A stretch of DNA of 64,000 nt from Streptomyces sp. NRRL B-3428 (GCA_000721375.1 JOGW01000004.1:62001-126000); one strand, 5' to 3'; positions 47,872 to 57,841 are shown, numbered from the stretch's first letter. Translations and numbers: made by a program. The notes: a model not told the origin generated them from the letters alone.

Positions 47872-48984
47872 ATGGATCTGGATGTCCTGTACGAGATCGA
47901 TGTGCCCAAGCCCTGGAACAAGCCGCACCCCTACGGCCAGCGCGAGGCCGAGCAGCGCGCGTATCGCGAGGCCGTGGAGCAGATACGGCTCGCGGACCGG
48001 GTGGGCTTCCGCACGATCTGGGCGGTCGAGCACCACTTCCGCGAGGGCCGCTCGCACTGTCCCGCGCCGGAGGTGCTGCTCGGCCACCTGGCGGCGCTGA
48101 CCGAGCGGATCCGCCTCGGGTTCGGCGTGACCCTCACCCCCTTCGGCTTCACCCCGCCGCAGCGCATCGCCGAGAAGGTGGCGGCCGTCGACATCCTGTC
48201 CGGCGGCCGGGTCGAGTGGGGCACGGGCCGTTCGACACCCATGGAGCAGACGGCGTTCGGCGTGGACCGTGAGCTGTCGCGGGCGGACTGGCGCGAGGCG
48301 ATCGAGATCGTCACGGGGATGTGGCGCGAGGAGTACTTCTCCTACGAGTCCCCGCGGTTCTCCTTCCCGCGCCGGATGGTGACCCCCAAGCCCGTACAGG
48401 ATCCGCATCCGCCCGCCTGGATGGCGGCCACCTCGGCCGGCTCCGCGGAAGTGGCGGGGGCGGCCGGGATGGGACTGCTCTCGTTCTCGATCATGCAGCC
48501 CCTGGAGAAGATGGCCCAGCAGGTCGAGGCCTACCGCCAGGCCGCCCTCGATCCGTCCCCGCTCACGGACGTCACGACGAACCGCGTCAGCGCGTACACA
48601 CTCGTCCATGTCGCCGACAAGCCCGCGCAGCGCGTCTGGGACTCGGTGGCCTGGTGGTACAGCAACCTCGCCCAGTTCACGCTCGACTGGGAGCTGCCGC
48701 ATCTCTCGCCCGAGGAGCGCGAGCGGACCTTCCCGTTCCTGAAGCCGATCCTCGAAGGGCACATCCCGGTAAGGGAGTTCAACGACGGCGACATGATCCT
48801 GATCGGTGACGCCGAGACGGTGATCCGCAAGGCCAAGCACTATGCGGACCTCGGTATCGACCAGCTCATCTGCTACGTCCAGTGGGGATATCTGGAGCAC
48901 CAGGAGATCCTTCGGACCATCGAGATCCTGGGCAAGGAAGTCATCCCGGAGCTGGCGGCCTACAAGCCGCGGAGGCCGGCATGA
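47872..48984 (+). CDS. LLM class flavin-dependent monooxygenase-like oxidoreductase
   Basis: 370 residues. Bacterial-luciferase-like: LADRVGFRTIWAVEHHFREGRSHCPAPEVLLGHLAALTERIRLGFGVTLTPFGFTPPQRIAEKVAAVDILSGGRVEWGTGRS is the full set of conserved strands, with EHHF typical of FMNH2-dependent LLM monooxygenases. Substrate unknown. ATG 47872 uses GGGGAG at the usual distance. Overlaps the SDR gene by 4 bp (ATGA), and so starts a tightly coupled catabolic operon. Confidence 0.92.
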   Translation: MDLDVLYEIDVPKPWNKPHPYGQREAEQRAYREAVEQIRLADRVGFRTIWAVEHHFREGRSHCPAPEVLLGHLAALTERIRLGFGVTLTPFGFTPPQRIAEKVAAVDILSGGRVEWGTGRSTPMEQTAFGVDRELSRADWREAIEIVTGMWREEYFSYESPRFSFPRRMVTPKPVQDPHPPAWMAATSAGSAEVAGAAGMGLLSFSIMQPLEKMAQQVEAYRQAALDPSPLTDVTTNRVSAYTLVHVADKPAQRVWDSVAWWYSNLAQFTLDWELPHLSPEERERTFPFLKPILEGHIPVREFNDGDMILIGDAETVIRKAKHYADLGIDQLICYVQWGYLEHQEILRTIEILGKEVIPELAAYKPRRPA

Positions 48985-49784
48985 GCACGGACGACTCCCC
49001 CGTGCCCGACTACTCCTCGCTCTCCCGCCTGGACGGCCGCGGCTTCGTCCTGCTCGGCGCGGGCAACGGCATCGGACGGCAGACCGCGCACGCGCTCACC
49101 GCATCGGGCGCGCGCGTGGTCTGCGTGGACGTCGACAAGGAGCGCGCCGAGGCGGTCGCGGCGGAGACGGGGTCGGTCGCGTACGTCACCGATGTCACCC
49201 GGCGCGAGGACGTACGCGAGCTCTTCGCCTGGTCCGTAAGGGAGTTGGGCGCCGTGCACGGCGTCGTCGACATCGTGGGCATGGCCCGCTACAAGGCGCT
49301 GGCCGACCTTGACGACGAAGAGTGGGACTGGCACTTCGACATCGTCCTGCGTCACGCCCGGCTCGCGATCGAGTACGGCGCCGAGGCGGTGGCCGCCGCG
49401 GGCGGCGGTCCGCTGGTGTTCGTGGCCTCGGTCTCGGGCCTGACCGCCGCGCCCCTGCATGCCGCGTACGGCGCGGCCAAGGCGGGCCTGGTCTCGCTGG
49501 TCCGCTCGGCGGCGGTGGAGTACGGCCCGCGGGGTGTACGGGTCAACGCCGTGGCGCCCGGAGTCGTCTGGACCCCACGCGTGTCCGGTCTGCTCGGCGA
49601 GGAGGGACGTGCCGTCAATGCCGCGAACGCCCCGCTGGGCAGGGTCGCCGAGACCTCCGACATCGCCTCGGCGCTCCTCTTCCTCGCCTCTCCGCTGTCC
49701 TCCTACGTCACCGGGCAGACGCTCGTGGTGGACGGTGGAGTGGGCGTGAAGTTCCCGTATCCGACCATCGGTGGTGCGAAGTGA
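48981..49784 (+). CDS. Short-chain dehydrogenase (classical SDR)
   Basis: 267 residues. Rossmann motif GAGNGIGRQTA (NAD(P) binding), DVTRREDVRELF, the VASVSGL strand, catalytic YGAAKAGL, and PGVVWTPRVSG; the end YVTGQTLVVDGG is the SDR signature. It oxidises or reduces a hydroxyl/keto group; with the LLM enzyme before and a GDSL hydrolase after, it probably belongs to one degradation route of a small ester or alcohol. GGAGG precedes the ATG. 4-bp overlaps with both neighbours. Confidence 0.92.
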   Translation: MSTDDSPVPDYSSLSRLDGRGFVLLGAGNGIGRQTAHALTASGARVVCVDVDKERAEAVAAETGSVAYVTDVTRREDVRELFAWSVRELGAVHGVVDIVGMARYKALADLDDEEWDWHFDIVLRHARLAIEYGAEAVAAAGGGPLVFVASVSGLTAAPLHAAYGAAKAGLVSLVRSAAVEYGPRGVRVNAVAPGVVWTPRVSGLLGEEGRAVNAANAPLGRVAETSDIASALLFLASPLSSYVTGQTLVVDGGVGVKFPYPTIGGAK

Positions 49785-50752
49785 ACGGGCTGCTGCGCGG
49801 GGTGAGTTGGCTGTCCACGGAAGGAGTCCCGCTGCGCGCGGACCCCGCCGACCGCGACCGGCTGCCGCTCGACACCTGGGAGCGGGCGACCGTGCCGGCC
49901 GGGGTACGCCTCGAGTTCACGGCATCGGGGGTCTCAGGGCTCGAAATCGTGTACTCCGCCTCCCCACCGCTGATCGCCGACTCGTACCGCGCGAGCGAGC
50001 CGGTGTTCACCCTGCTCAGGGGCGAACAGGTGGTGGCGGAGGCGCCCGCGTCCGCAGGGTCCGAACAGATCGTACGGCTGGAGGCCGCCCTGGACGGCGA
50101 ATACACCCTCCATCTGCCGGAGGTGCTGCGTCCGGCGGTACGTGAAGTCCGGCCACTCACGGGCACGTTGAACCCCGCACCACCCCGCCCCCGCTGGCTG
50201 GTCTACGGCGACTCGATCAGCGAGGGCTGGACGACATCGCGCCCGCATCTCGCCTGGCCCGCGAGGGTCGGACGGGCGCTCGGCCTCGATACGGTCAACC
50301 TCGGCTACGCGGGCGCCGCCCGCGGCGAACTCGCCTCCGCGCAACAGCTGGCCTCCCTCCGGGCCGACCTGATCACGCTGGCCTTCGGCACCAACTGCTG
50401 GAGCCGTACGCCGAGTTCCGCCGAGCTGATGTACGAGACGACCCGCGCGTTCCTCGGCATCGTGCGCACGGCGCACCCGGACGTTCCGATCCTGGTCGTC
50501 TCGCCCGTCGTACGCCCGGATGCCGAGCACGTCCCCAATGCGCTCGGTGCTCCGCTCGTAAGGCTGCGCGGGGCACAGGAACGCGCGGCGAGCGACCTGG
50601 CGGACAAGCGGCTGCGGCTGCTTTCGGGCGAGCGGCTGATCGAGGCGCGGCATCTGGTGGACGGGGTCCATCCCGGGGACCAGGGACATGAGTTGATCGC
50701 GGAGGCGGTGACGGAGGTCCTGCGGGAATCATGGGCGAGGGGCGTGAGTTGA
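49781..50752 (+). CDS. SGNH/GDSL hydrolase with N-terminal beta domain
   Basis: 323 residues. GTG 49781 overlaps the SDR stop (GTGA). Residues 1-135 are a beta-rich module (like the N-terminal domain of carbohydrate esterase 2-type proteins). The C-terminal half is SGNH: WLVYGDSISEGW (catalytic Ser), FGTNCWSR (Asn block), and DGVHPGDQGH (Asp/His). No signal peptide, so cytosolic; likely an esterase acting on the same pathway as the LLM and SDR enzymes. Confidence 0.9.
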   Translation: MNGLLRGVSWLSTEGVPLRADPADRDRLPLDTWERATVPAGVRLEFTASGVSGLEIVYSASPPLIADSYRASEPVFTLLRGEQVVAEAPASAGSEQIVRLEAALDGEYTLHLPEVLRPAVREVRPLTGTLNPAPPRPRWLVYGDSISEGWTTSRPHLAWPARVGRALGLDTVNLGYAGAARGELASAQQLASLRADLITLAFGTNCWSRTPSSAELMYETTRAFLGIVRTAHPDVPILVVSPVVRPDAEHVPNALGAPLVRLRGAQERAASDLADKRLRLLSGERLIEARHLVDGVHPGDQGHELIAEAVTEVLRESWARGVS

Positions 50753-50759
50753 TCTGGGC

Positions 50760-51533
50760 ATGACCGCATCTCTGACCGTCACCTACCTCGGTGGCCCCAC
50801 GGCCCTGCTCGAACTGGCCGGGCTCCGCCTGCTCACCGACCCGACCTTCGACCCGCCCGGCGAGTACCCGATCGGCTCGCGCAAGCTGGTCAAGACCGGC
50901 AGCCCCGGTCTCGATCCGGAGGAGGTGGGCCTGGTCGACGCGGTGCTGCTCTCGCACGACCAGCACCCCGACAACCTGGACCGTGAGGGACGCGAGTGGC
51001 TCGCCCGTCAGCCGCTCGCACTCTCCACCACCGCGGCCCAGGAGCGGCTCGGAACTCCCGTGCGCGGGCTCGCCCCTTGGGAGGAGACCTCGCTGACCCG
51101 CCCGGACGGCAGCACGCTCACGGTCACCGCGGTCCCGGCCCAGCACGGCCCGGACGGCTCGGAGCCGCTCACGGGGCCGGTGCTCGGCTTCGTACTGACC
51201 GGCGAGGATCTGCCCACGGTGTACGTCAGCGGCGACAACGCCTCGCTGGACGTGGTCCGTTCGATCGCGGACCGGTTCCCGTCGGTGGATGTGGCGCTGC
51301 TCTTCGCGGGCGCCGCGCAGACCCCGGTGGTACCCGGCGCGCACCTCACGCTCTCCAGCGAGGACGCCGCGCACGCCGCCGAGATCCTCGGCGCGGGCAC
51401 GGTCGTACCGGTCCACTTCGAGCAGTGGGCCCACTTCACCGAGGGCCGCGACACCCTGGTCCCCGCGTTCGACAAGCGCGGCCTGGCGGATCGTCTGCGT
51501 CTACTGTCCCCGGGCGGGCGTTCCCGCGTCTAG
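50760..51533 (+). CDS. MBL-fold metallo-hydrolase (UlaG-like)
   Basis: 257 residues. Metallo-beta-lactamase fold: TYLGGPTALLELAGLRLLTDPTFD, metal motif SHDQHPDN (HxxHxDx variant), VPAQHGPDG, YVSGDNASLDVV, and PVHFEQWAHF for the last histidine. Hydrolase of unknown substrate, such as a lactone or phosphoester. 7 bp after the SGNH gene, thus last in the operon. Its TAG stop lies in a hairpin shared with the convergent GNAT gene. Confidence 0.9.
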   Translation: MTASLTVTYLGGPTALLELAGLRLLTDPTFDPPGEYPIGSRKLVKTGSPGLDPEEVGLVDAVLLSHDQHPDNLDREGREWLARQPLALSTTAAQERLGTPVRGLAPWEETSLTRPDGSTLTVTAVPAQHGPDGSEPLTGPVLGFVLTGEDLPTVYVSGDNASLDVVRSIADRFPSVDVALLFAGAAQTPVVPGAHLTLSSEDAAHAAEILGAGTVVPVHFEQWAHFTEGRDTLVPAFDKRGLADRLRLLSPGGRSRV

Positions 51534-51564
51534 GGGCTGTCCGACCGCACAAGGACGGCCCCTA
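51531..51564. terminator. Bidirectional hairpin containing both convergent stop codons
   Basis: TAGGGGCTGTCC and GGACGGCCCCTA pair over 12 positions (one G-T pair) around a 10-base loop. The outermost three bases on each side are the stop codons of the MBL and GNAT genes. Confidence 0.75.
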
Positions 51565-52059
51565 GACGGGCAGTTCCTTGACCAGGAACGTGCAAGGATC
51601 CGCGCACTCCACGCGCAACCCGCCCCTGTCCACGTACGCCCAACGGTCCACGTACGGCGCCACGGGCCGGTAGCCGAGTCGTTCGTACAGCGCCGCCGCC
51701 CGCGTATTGGTCTCGTCGACGCCGAGGCCGATCGCGGGCAGGCGGCGGGTGCGCGCCAGGTGCTCGGCGGCGCGGATCAGCGCGGTCCCGATGCCCTGTG
51801 ACCTCAGCCGCTGCGCCACCGCCAGTCCGTTGATCTCCGGACACGCCCCGGCCACCGCACGGACCTCCGGGGCCGCGCAGCCGTTCCAGCGCACTTCCCC
51901 GTGGCCCACGGGCAACTCGCCGTGCCAGGCGAGGAGATAGGTCGACTCGTCCGCCTCCTGCCGCGCGAACCGGGCGGCGTGATGGGAATCGGCACTGGCG
52001 GAAGGCAGGTGTTCGTCGAGAAGCGCGAGGTCCTCGGCGCGGCACGGAGCGATCTTCAT
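51562..52059 (-). CDS. GNAT family N-acetyltransferase
   Basis: 165 residues. GNAT fold with PEINGLAVAQRLRSQGIGTALIRAAEHLARTRRLPAIGLGV (the acetyl-CoA-binding V-x-x-x-x-R/Q-x-x-G-I/A motif) and TNTRAAALYERLGYRPV. Acceptor unknown. ATG 52059 overlaps the stop of the IclR gene, so the pair is co-transcribed. Confidence 0.9.
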   Translation of the reverse strand: MKIAPCRAEDLALLDEHLPSASADSHHAARFARQEADESTYLLAWHGELPVGHGEVRWNGCAAPEVRAVAGACPEINGLAVAQRLRSQGIGTALIRAAEHLARTRRLPAIGLGVDETNTRAAALYERLGYRPVAPYVDRWAYVDRGGLRVECADPCTFLVKELPV

Positions 52060-52949
52060 CCGGCCGACAGTACCGGCGGCCTCCCCCCGATCTCCGTCCC
52101 CAAGACCCGCGCCACGCCAGTGAGTTGATCAGCGAGGGCCATCAGGCGCTCGCCCGTCAGTTCGGGCAGCCCCGTCAAAGTGAGCGCCAGCGCCACCGAG
52201 CCGTGCTGGTCGAAGACCGGTGCGGACAGGGTGGCGAGGCGGTAGCGCCCGTCCGCCGCGACCGCGAGCAGTTCGTAGTCGTCGCCGAGCGAGGCCACCG
52301 ACTCGGCCACACGCTCGCGCAGCCGGGCGTCGCGGGGTGCGTCCGCCAGGGCTGCCAGCGCCTCCCCCAGCGCCGTACGCGCCGAGGTGTCCCGGTTCGC
52401 GGACCAGCCACGTTCCCGTACGACCGCCATGGCCGCATCCAGATGGTGCGGCAGCGGCGCACCCACCGCGGTCCGGTCGAGCCAGCGTCTGATCTCCCCC
52501 GAACCCGCTCCCGACCAGGCGAGGAACACCTGCCCCAGGGGCGGCAGAAGCGGCAGCCGCTCCCCCGCCCACACCTCGGGCGAGCGTCCCCGGCCGTCCA
52601 CCGCCAGGATCACGATGCTGTCGCCCGCGACCGCGCTCACCACGTACTGCGCCCCCGACTCGGCGGCCAGCACCCGCAGTTCACTGCGCGCCCGGTCCAC
52701 GACCCGGTGCCGGGTGAGCGCCGCATGCCCCACCGCGACCACCGACATCCCGAGCCCGTACGTCTTGCGCCGCGGATGACGCGCCAGATACCCGGCATCC
52801 GTCAGCGCCTGCAGCACGGAGAGCAGCGAGGCGACATTGATGTCGAGCGCCTGGCTCAACTCGCTGAGCGTGTACGACTGTTCGGGATGCGCCGCGAAGT
52901 GGTCGAGCACGGCGAGTGCGCGGCCTGCGGCGAGGGCTGGACGTACCAC
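52056..52949 (-). CDS. IclR family transcriptional regulator
   Basis: 297 residues from GTG 52949. Winged helix LAVLDHFAAHPEQSYTLSELSQALDINVASLLSVLQALTDAGYLAR, then the effector domain (GDSIVILAVDG, LLPPLGQVFLAW, YRLATLSAPVFDQHGSVALALTLTGL). No good ribosome-binding site precedes the GTG, which itself sits in the base of the guaB1 terminator hairpin (52947-52982). The target is unknown; it shares a transcript with a GNAT acetyltransferase gene. The second half of the family effector domain is somewhat shortened. Confidence 0.9.
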   Translation of the reverse strand: MVRPALAAGRALAVLDHFAAHPEQSYTLSELSQALDINVASLLSVLQALTDAGYLARHPRRKTYGLGMSVVAVGHAALTRHRVVDRARSELRVLAAESGAQYVVSAVAGDSIVILAVDGRGRSPEVWAGERLPLLPPLGQVFLAWSGAGSGEIRRWLDRTAVGAPLPHHLDAAMAVVRERGWSANRDTSARTALGEALAALADAPRDARLRERVAESVASLGDDYELLAVAADGRYRLATLSAPVFDQHGSVALALTLTGLPELTGERLMALADQLTGVARVLGTEIGGRPPVLSAG

Positions 52950-52982
52950 GGCCCCGATCGTACGGAGACGATCGGGGCCGTG
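52947..52982 (-). terminator. Terminator of guaB1 overlapping the IclR start codon
   Basis: CACGGCCCCGATCGT and ACGATCGGGGCCGTG form a perfect 15-bp stem with a 6-base loop. It lies 20 bp after guaB1; the last three bases of the stem on the IclR side are the GTG of the IclR gene. Confidence 0.85.
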
Positions 52983-53001
52983 AACAGATGCTCTTGCGGT
53001 A

Positions 53002-54633
<1,632 letters not shown>

Positions 54634-54644
54634 TCATCCCGCCC

Positions 54645-55487
54645 TCACTCCGGTCCGCCGCGTCGTGCGGGCAGGATCGTGCGCGGTACGGGGCCCTTGT
54701 TGCGGGTTCCCTGGCGGTGTTCCTCCCAGGCGTGGGCGAGGATGCCGATGCTGCGGCTGAGGACGAACAGGCCTCGGGCGAGCGGGGCCGCGAAGCCCAG
54801 TTCGGCGTAGATGATCGCGGTGGCGCCGTCGATGTTCATGGGGACGGGCCTGCTGCGGGTGGAGCTCAGGTGCTCCTCGACCGCCTTGCCCGCGCGCAGG
54901 TGGCGGCCGGGGACCACGCCCCTTCGGGCCGCTTCCTCGGTCAGCGCGACGAGCGGGTCGCGCCTGGGGTCGCGCGGGTGGAAGCGGTGACCGAAGCCCG
55001 GGACGTAGCGGGGTCCGTCGGCCACGGCTCCGGCCGCGGCCTCGGCGATGGCCCGGCCGCGGGCTTCGCGGCGCAGCACGTCGTCGAGGAGTTCGACGCA
55101 CTGTTCGCCGGCGCCTCCATGGGCGTCGCCGAGGACGTTGATGCCGCTCGCCATCGCGCTGTTGAGGCCGATTCCGCAGGTGATCGCCATCCGCGCGATG
55201 GCGATCGACGGGGCCTGCGGGCCGTGGTCGACACCGGCGACGAGTGCCGCCTGCAGCAGGGCGGCCTGTGCGGGGTCCGGCAGATCACCGCGCAGGAGGA
55301 GCCAGATCATGGAGGGCAGGTCGGTGGTGCCGATCAGGTCCTGGACGGCGTGGCCGCGGAGCTCGATCACGCCCGGCTCCATATGGGACACGTCGGTCGC
55401 CCACCAGCGTGCTACCGCTCCGGTGGGGTCGATGGGGTGGCCCCCTCCGGTGGGGGCGGTCGGGTCGACCGCATCGGCCCCGCTCAT
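54645..55487 (-). CDS. Citryl-CoA lyase / citrate synthase-like protein
   Basis: 280 residues, shorter than a citrate synthase (about 370-430). Citrate-synthase-fold blocks: GHAVQDLIGTTDLPSMIWLLLRGDLP, AHGGAGEQCVELLDD, VPGFGHRFHPRDPRRDP (histidine-rich active-site loop), MNIDGATAIIYAELGF. Short members are annotated citryl-CoA lyases. It overlaps the CoA-transferase gene by 4 bp, implying that the acid is first activated to a CoA thioester and then cleaved (or condensed) with acetyl-CoA; the actual substrate is unknown. Confidence 0.82.
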   Translation of the reverse strand: MSGADAVDPTAPTGGGHPIDPTGAVARWWATDVSHMEPGVIELRGHAVQDLIGTTDLPSMIWLLLRGDLPDPAQAALLQAALVAGVDHGPQAPSIAIARMAITCGIGLNSAMASGINVLGDAHGGAGEQCVELLDDVLRREARGRAIAEAAAGAVADGPRYVPGFGHRFHPRDPRRDPLVALTEEAARRGVVPGRHLRAGKAVEEHLSSTRSRPVPMNIDGATAIIYAELGFAAPLARGLFVLSRSIGILAHAWEEHRQGTRNKGPVPRTILPARRGGPE

Positions 55488-56641
55488 GGCTCCGGCTTCC
55501 AGATCGGCTCGTGCGTGTGCTGCCCGAGCACCGGCGGCGGGCCGACCGGCCGCAGCGGTTCGCCGTTGTGCAGGACGCCGCTCCCGAAGACCCGCAGCAC
55601 CCGTTCGCTCCCGTCGGGGAAGGGCAGTGCGGTGCAGAAGCCGCGGTGCTCAAGTTGTTCAAGTCGCAGCGCCTCGGGGACGGTGACGATGCGCGCCGCG
55701 GGCACCCCCGCCGCGCTGAGCAGCTGCTCCCACTCCTTGACCGGCCGCAGCGCGAGCGCGGCGTTGAGTTCGTCGTTGAGTTCGTCCCGGTGCTGCTTGC
55801 GCGCCTCGCGTCCTGCGAACCGGGGGTCGGTGAGCAGGTCGGGACGGCCGAGAAGGCGGCAGAGGGTCTCGAACTGCTCCTGCCGGTTGGCCGCGATGTT
55901 GAGCGGCCCGTCGGCCGCGTGGAAGGTGCCCGAAGGCGCGGCGGTGGCGTTCTGGTCGCCCATCGGCGCCGCTTCCACGCCGCTGACCATGTAGTTCGAC
56001 ACCGTCCACCCCATGGCCGACATCGCGGCCTCCAGCATCGACAGGTCGAGGAACACACCTTCGCCGGTGCTTCTGCGGCCGGCGAGCGCCGCGCAGATGT
56101 GCAGGGCAGCGGTCAGGCCGCCGATCGTGTCGCACACGGGAAAGCCGACCCGTACCGGCGCGGTCTCGGGGGTCCCGGTCGCCGCCATCATTCCCGAGAG
56201 ACCCTGGATGATCTGGTCGTACGCGGGTGCCTGGCTCATCGGACCGTCCTGTCCAAAGCCGGAGATCGCGCAGTACACGAGGCGCGGGTTGAGCTCGCGC
56301 AACCGGTCCCAGCCGAAGCCGAGCCGCGTCAGCACACCGGCCCGGAAGTTCTCCAGGAGTACGTCCGCCGCACCAACGAGCTCCTCGAACCGCGCCTTGC
56401 CCGCAGCCGACTTGAGGTCGAGTTCGACGGACTTCTTGCCGGCGTTCTGCGCCAGGAACGAGGCGCCGAGGCGGGCCTGGTTCAGCTCCGGTTCGGGGCC
56501 GAGCTGCCGGGCGAGATCGCCCTGCCCGGGCATCTCCACCTTCACCACGTCGGCCCCGAGCAGGGCGAGTTGGTAGCTGCAGTAAGGCCCCGCCAGCACG
56601 TTCGTCAGGTCAAGTACCTTCACGCCGCTGAGCGGTGGCAT
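55484..56641 (-). CDS. CaiB/BaiF family CoA-transferase
   Basis: 385 residues. Family III CoA-transferase: start PPLSGVKVLDLTNVLAGPYCSYQLALLGADVVKVEMPGQGD, KKSVELDLKSAAGK, DVLLENFRAGVLTRLGF, ISGFGQDGPMSQAPAYDQIIQGLSGMM, the usual order with the catalytic Asp region (VENFR/DxxxQ). Transfers CoA between carboxylic acids. ATG 56641 has AGGAG six bases upstream. It is 77 bp downstream of the IclR gene on the same strand and overlaps the citryl-CoA-lyase-like gene. Confidence 0.92.
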   Translation of the reverse strand: MPPLSGVKVLDLTNVLAGPYCSYQLALLGADVVKVEMPGQGDLARQLGPEPELNQARLGASFLAQNAGKKSVELDLKSAAGKARFEELVGAADVLLENFRAGVLTRLGFGWDRLRELNPRLVYCAISGFGQDGPMSQAPAYDQIIQGLSGMMAATGTPETAPVRVGFPVCDTIGGLTAALHICAALAGRRSTGEGVFLDLSMLEAAMSAMGWTVSNYMVSGVEAAPMGDQNATAAPSGTFHAADGPLNIAANRQEQFETLCRLLGRPDLLTDPRFAGREARKQHRDELNDELNAALALRPVKEWEQLLSAAGVPAARIVTVPEALRLEQLEHRGFCTALPFPDGSERVLRVFGSGVLHNGEPLRPVGPPPVLGQHTHEPIWKPEP

Positions 56642-56718
56642 GGCTACTCCTAAGGATCCGAAGGATCCGCTGGAACCGGACGGGAGGGACAAGGCCTGCT
56701 GCCGGGCGGCGCGGCCCG

Positions 56719-57483
56719 CTAGCCGGGGCTCAGCGGGTGGTCGAACCCGCGCTCGGAGATCTGCCGGCCGACCTCGCGCAGATCGTCCGCGAACCTCCGT
56801 ACGCTGTCCGGCCCGAAGCGCACCGTCGGGCCGCTCAGCGATAGGGCGGCGACCACGGCACCCGAGCGGCCGAGGACGGGGACGGCCACGGCCGACAGCC
56901 CTTCCTCACGCTCCCCATGGCTCTGCGCCCAGCTCTCGTGCGTCGCCTCGTCGATCCACTCGCGCAGTCGCTTCACATGCCCGTCCCCGTACGGGGAGCT
57001 GCGGGCCACGCGCATCAGCAGGGTCTCGGGTGCGTCCTTGAGCAGCACCTTCGACGACGCCCCTGCCCACAAAGGCAGTTCGTCTCCGACGTGTACGACG
57101 TGCCGCAGCGGCTGCGGGCTCTCCTGTTGCGCCACACAGACGCGATAGACGTCACGCAGCATGTAGAGATTGACCGTCTCACGCTGCCGGGCGCCCAGAT
57201 CCCGCATCAACCGTCGTGTCTCCGGGGGCAGTTCCCAGCTGCTGCGCGCGAGATGGGTCCAGCGCCACAGTCCGGGTCCCGCGAGGTAGCCCTGCGCGGT
57301 GCCCCACAGCAGACCGTTCTGCTCCAGCGTCTGTACGAGCCTGGTGACGGTGGTCTTGGCCAGGCCCGTGGCCTCCACGATCTCGCGTACGGACACCACC
57401 GGCCGCTCCTCGGTCAGCAGGGCCAGGATGTCCAGCGCGCGCTGGACGCTGCGTACGCCGGTGTCGTTGCTCTCCGTACCCAC
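56719..57483 (-). CDS. IclR family regulator of the divergent catabolic genes
   Basis: 254 residues. Winged helix SVQRALDILALLTEERPVVSVREIVEATGLAKTTVTRLVQTLEQNGLL (about 12-60), then the effector domain (LRHVVHVGDELPLWAGASSKVLL, GREEGLSAVAVPVLGRSGAVVAALSLSGPTVR). GTG 57483 with GGGAG upstream. The divergent spacer 57484-57855 carries the same 12-bp element at both promoters and an 11-bp triple repeat, so IclR most likely controls itself, the CoA-transferase operon and the aldehyde dehydrogenase operon. Confidence 0.93.
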   Translation of the reverse strand: MGTESNDTGVRSVQRALDILALLTEERPVVSVREIVEATGLAKTTVTRLVQTLEQNGLLWGTAQGYLAGPGLWRWTHLARSSWELPPETRRLMRDLGARQRETVNLYMLRDVYRVCVAQQESPQPLRHVVHVGDELPLWAGASSKVLLKDAPETLLMRVARSSPYGDGHVKRLREWIDEATHESWAQSHGEREEGLSAVAVPVLGRSGAVVAALSLSGPTVRFGPDSVRRFADDLREVGRQISERGFDHPLSPG

Positions 57484-57538
57484 AGACGGAATCTCCCTGT
57501 CGAACGGGGGTCAGCGCTCCGGCAGTTGACCCGCAGGA

Positions 57539-57577
57539 ACGGTCCGTACCGTACACCTGGGTCCGTAGAGCGGTCCA
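57539..57577 (-). promoter_or_regulatory. Promoter and operators of the IclR gene
   Basis: Minus strand: -35 TGGACC (57577-57572), 18-base spacer, -10 TACGGT (57553-57548). CCGTAGAGCGGT (57563-57574) overlaps the -35/spacer, and ACGGT-ccgt-ACCGT (57539-57552), an inverted repeat, covers the -10. Both are well placed for autorepression. Confidence 0.6.
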
Positions 57578-57724
57578 TGGTGCCCGCAGTGCGGAACCAG
57601 TGAGCCGATTCCGAATTGATGCCGCACTTCCTCTTCACGGCCTTGAGCTGGCCAACTATAACTAACTCACCAGTTCGTACAGTGCAGTTGAGGCAGGCCC
57701 ACTCCAGGTCCGCTGCGGAAACAC

Positions 57725-57757
57725 CCCAGATCCACCCCAGATCCAACCCAGATCCAA
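57725..57757 (+). repeat. Three 11-bp direct repeats upstream of the -35
   Basis: CCCAGATCCAC (57725-57735), CCCAGATCCAA (57736-57746) and CCCAGATCCAA (57747-57757) occur in phase at one helical turn, ending 13 bp before the -35 of the aldehyde dehydrogenase operon. Placement suits an activator array or a phased bend. Confidence 0.6.
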
Positions 57758-57770
57758 CCGACCTGAGCTC

Positions 57771-57800
57771 TTGTCAGTGCCACCGATAGGCCCGTACGTT
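57771..57800 (+). promoter_or_regulatory. Promoter of the aldehyde dehydrogenase operon
   Basis: TTGTCA (-35, 57771-57776), 18 bases, TACGTT (-10, 57795-57800). Expected start near 57807, giving a leader of about 50 bases. Confidence 0.65.
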
Positions 57801-57829
57801 ACGCCGCGTCCGCACAGCGGTTCATCAGT

Positions 57830-57841
57830 ACCGCTCTACGG
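57830..57841. promoter_or_regulatory. ACCGCTCTACGG operator, inverse copy of 57563-57574
   Basis: Exact 12-base reverse complement of CCGTAGAGCGGT in the IclR promoter. It lies in the leader of the aldehyde dehydrogenase operon, about 25 bases after the predicted start, a roadblock position. Confidence 0.6.
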
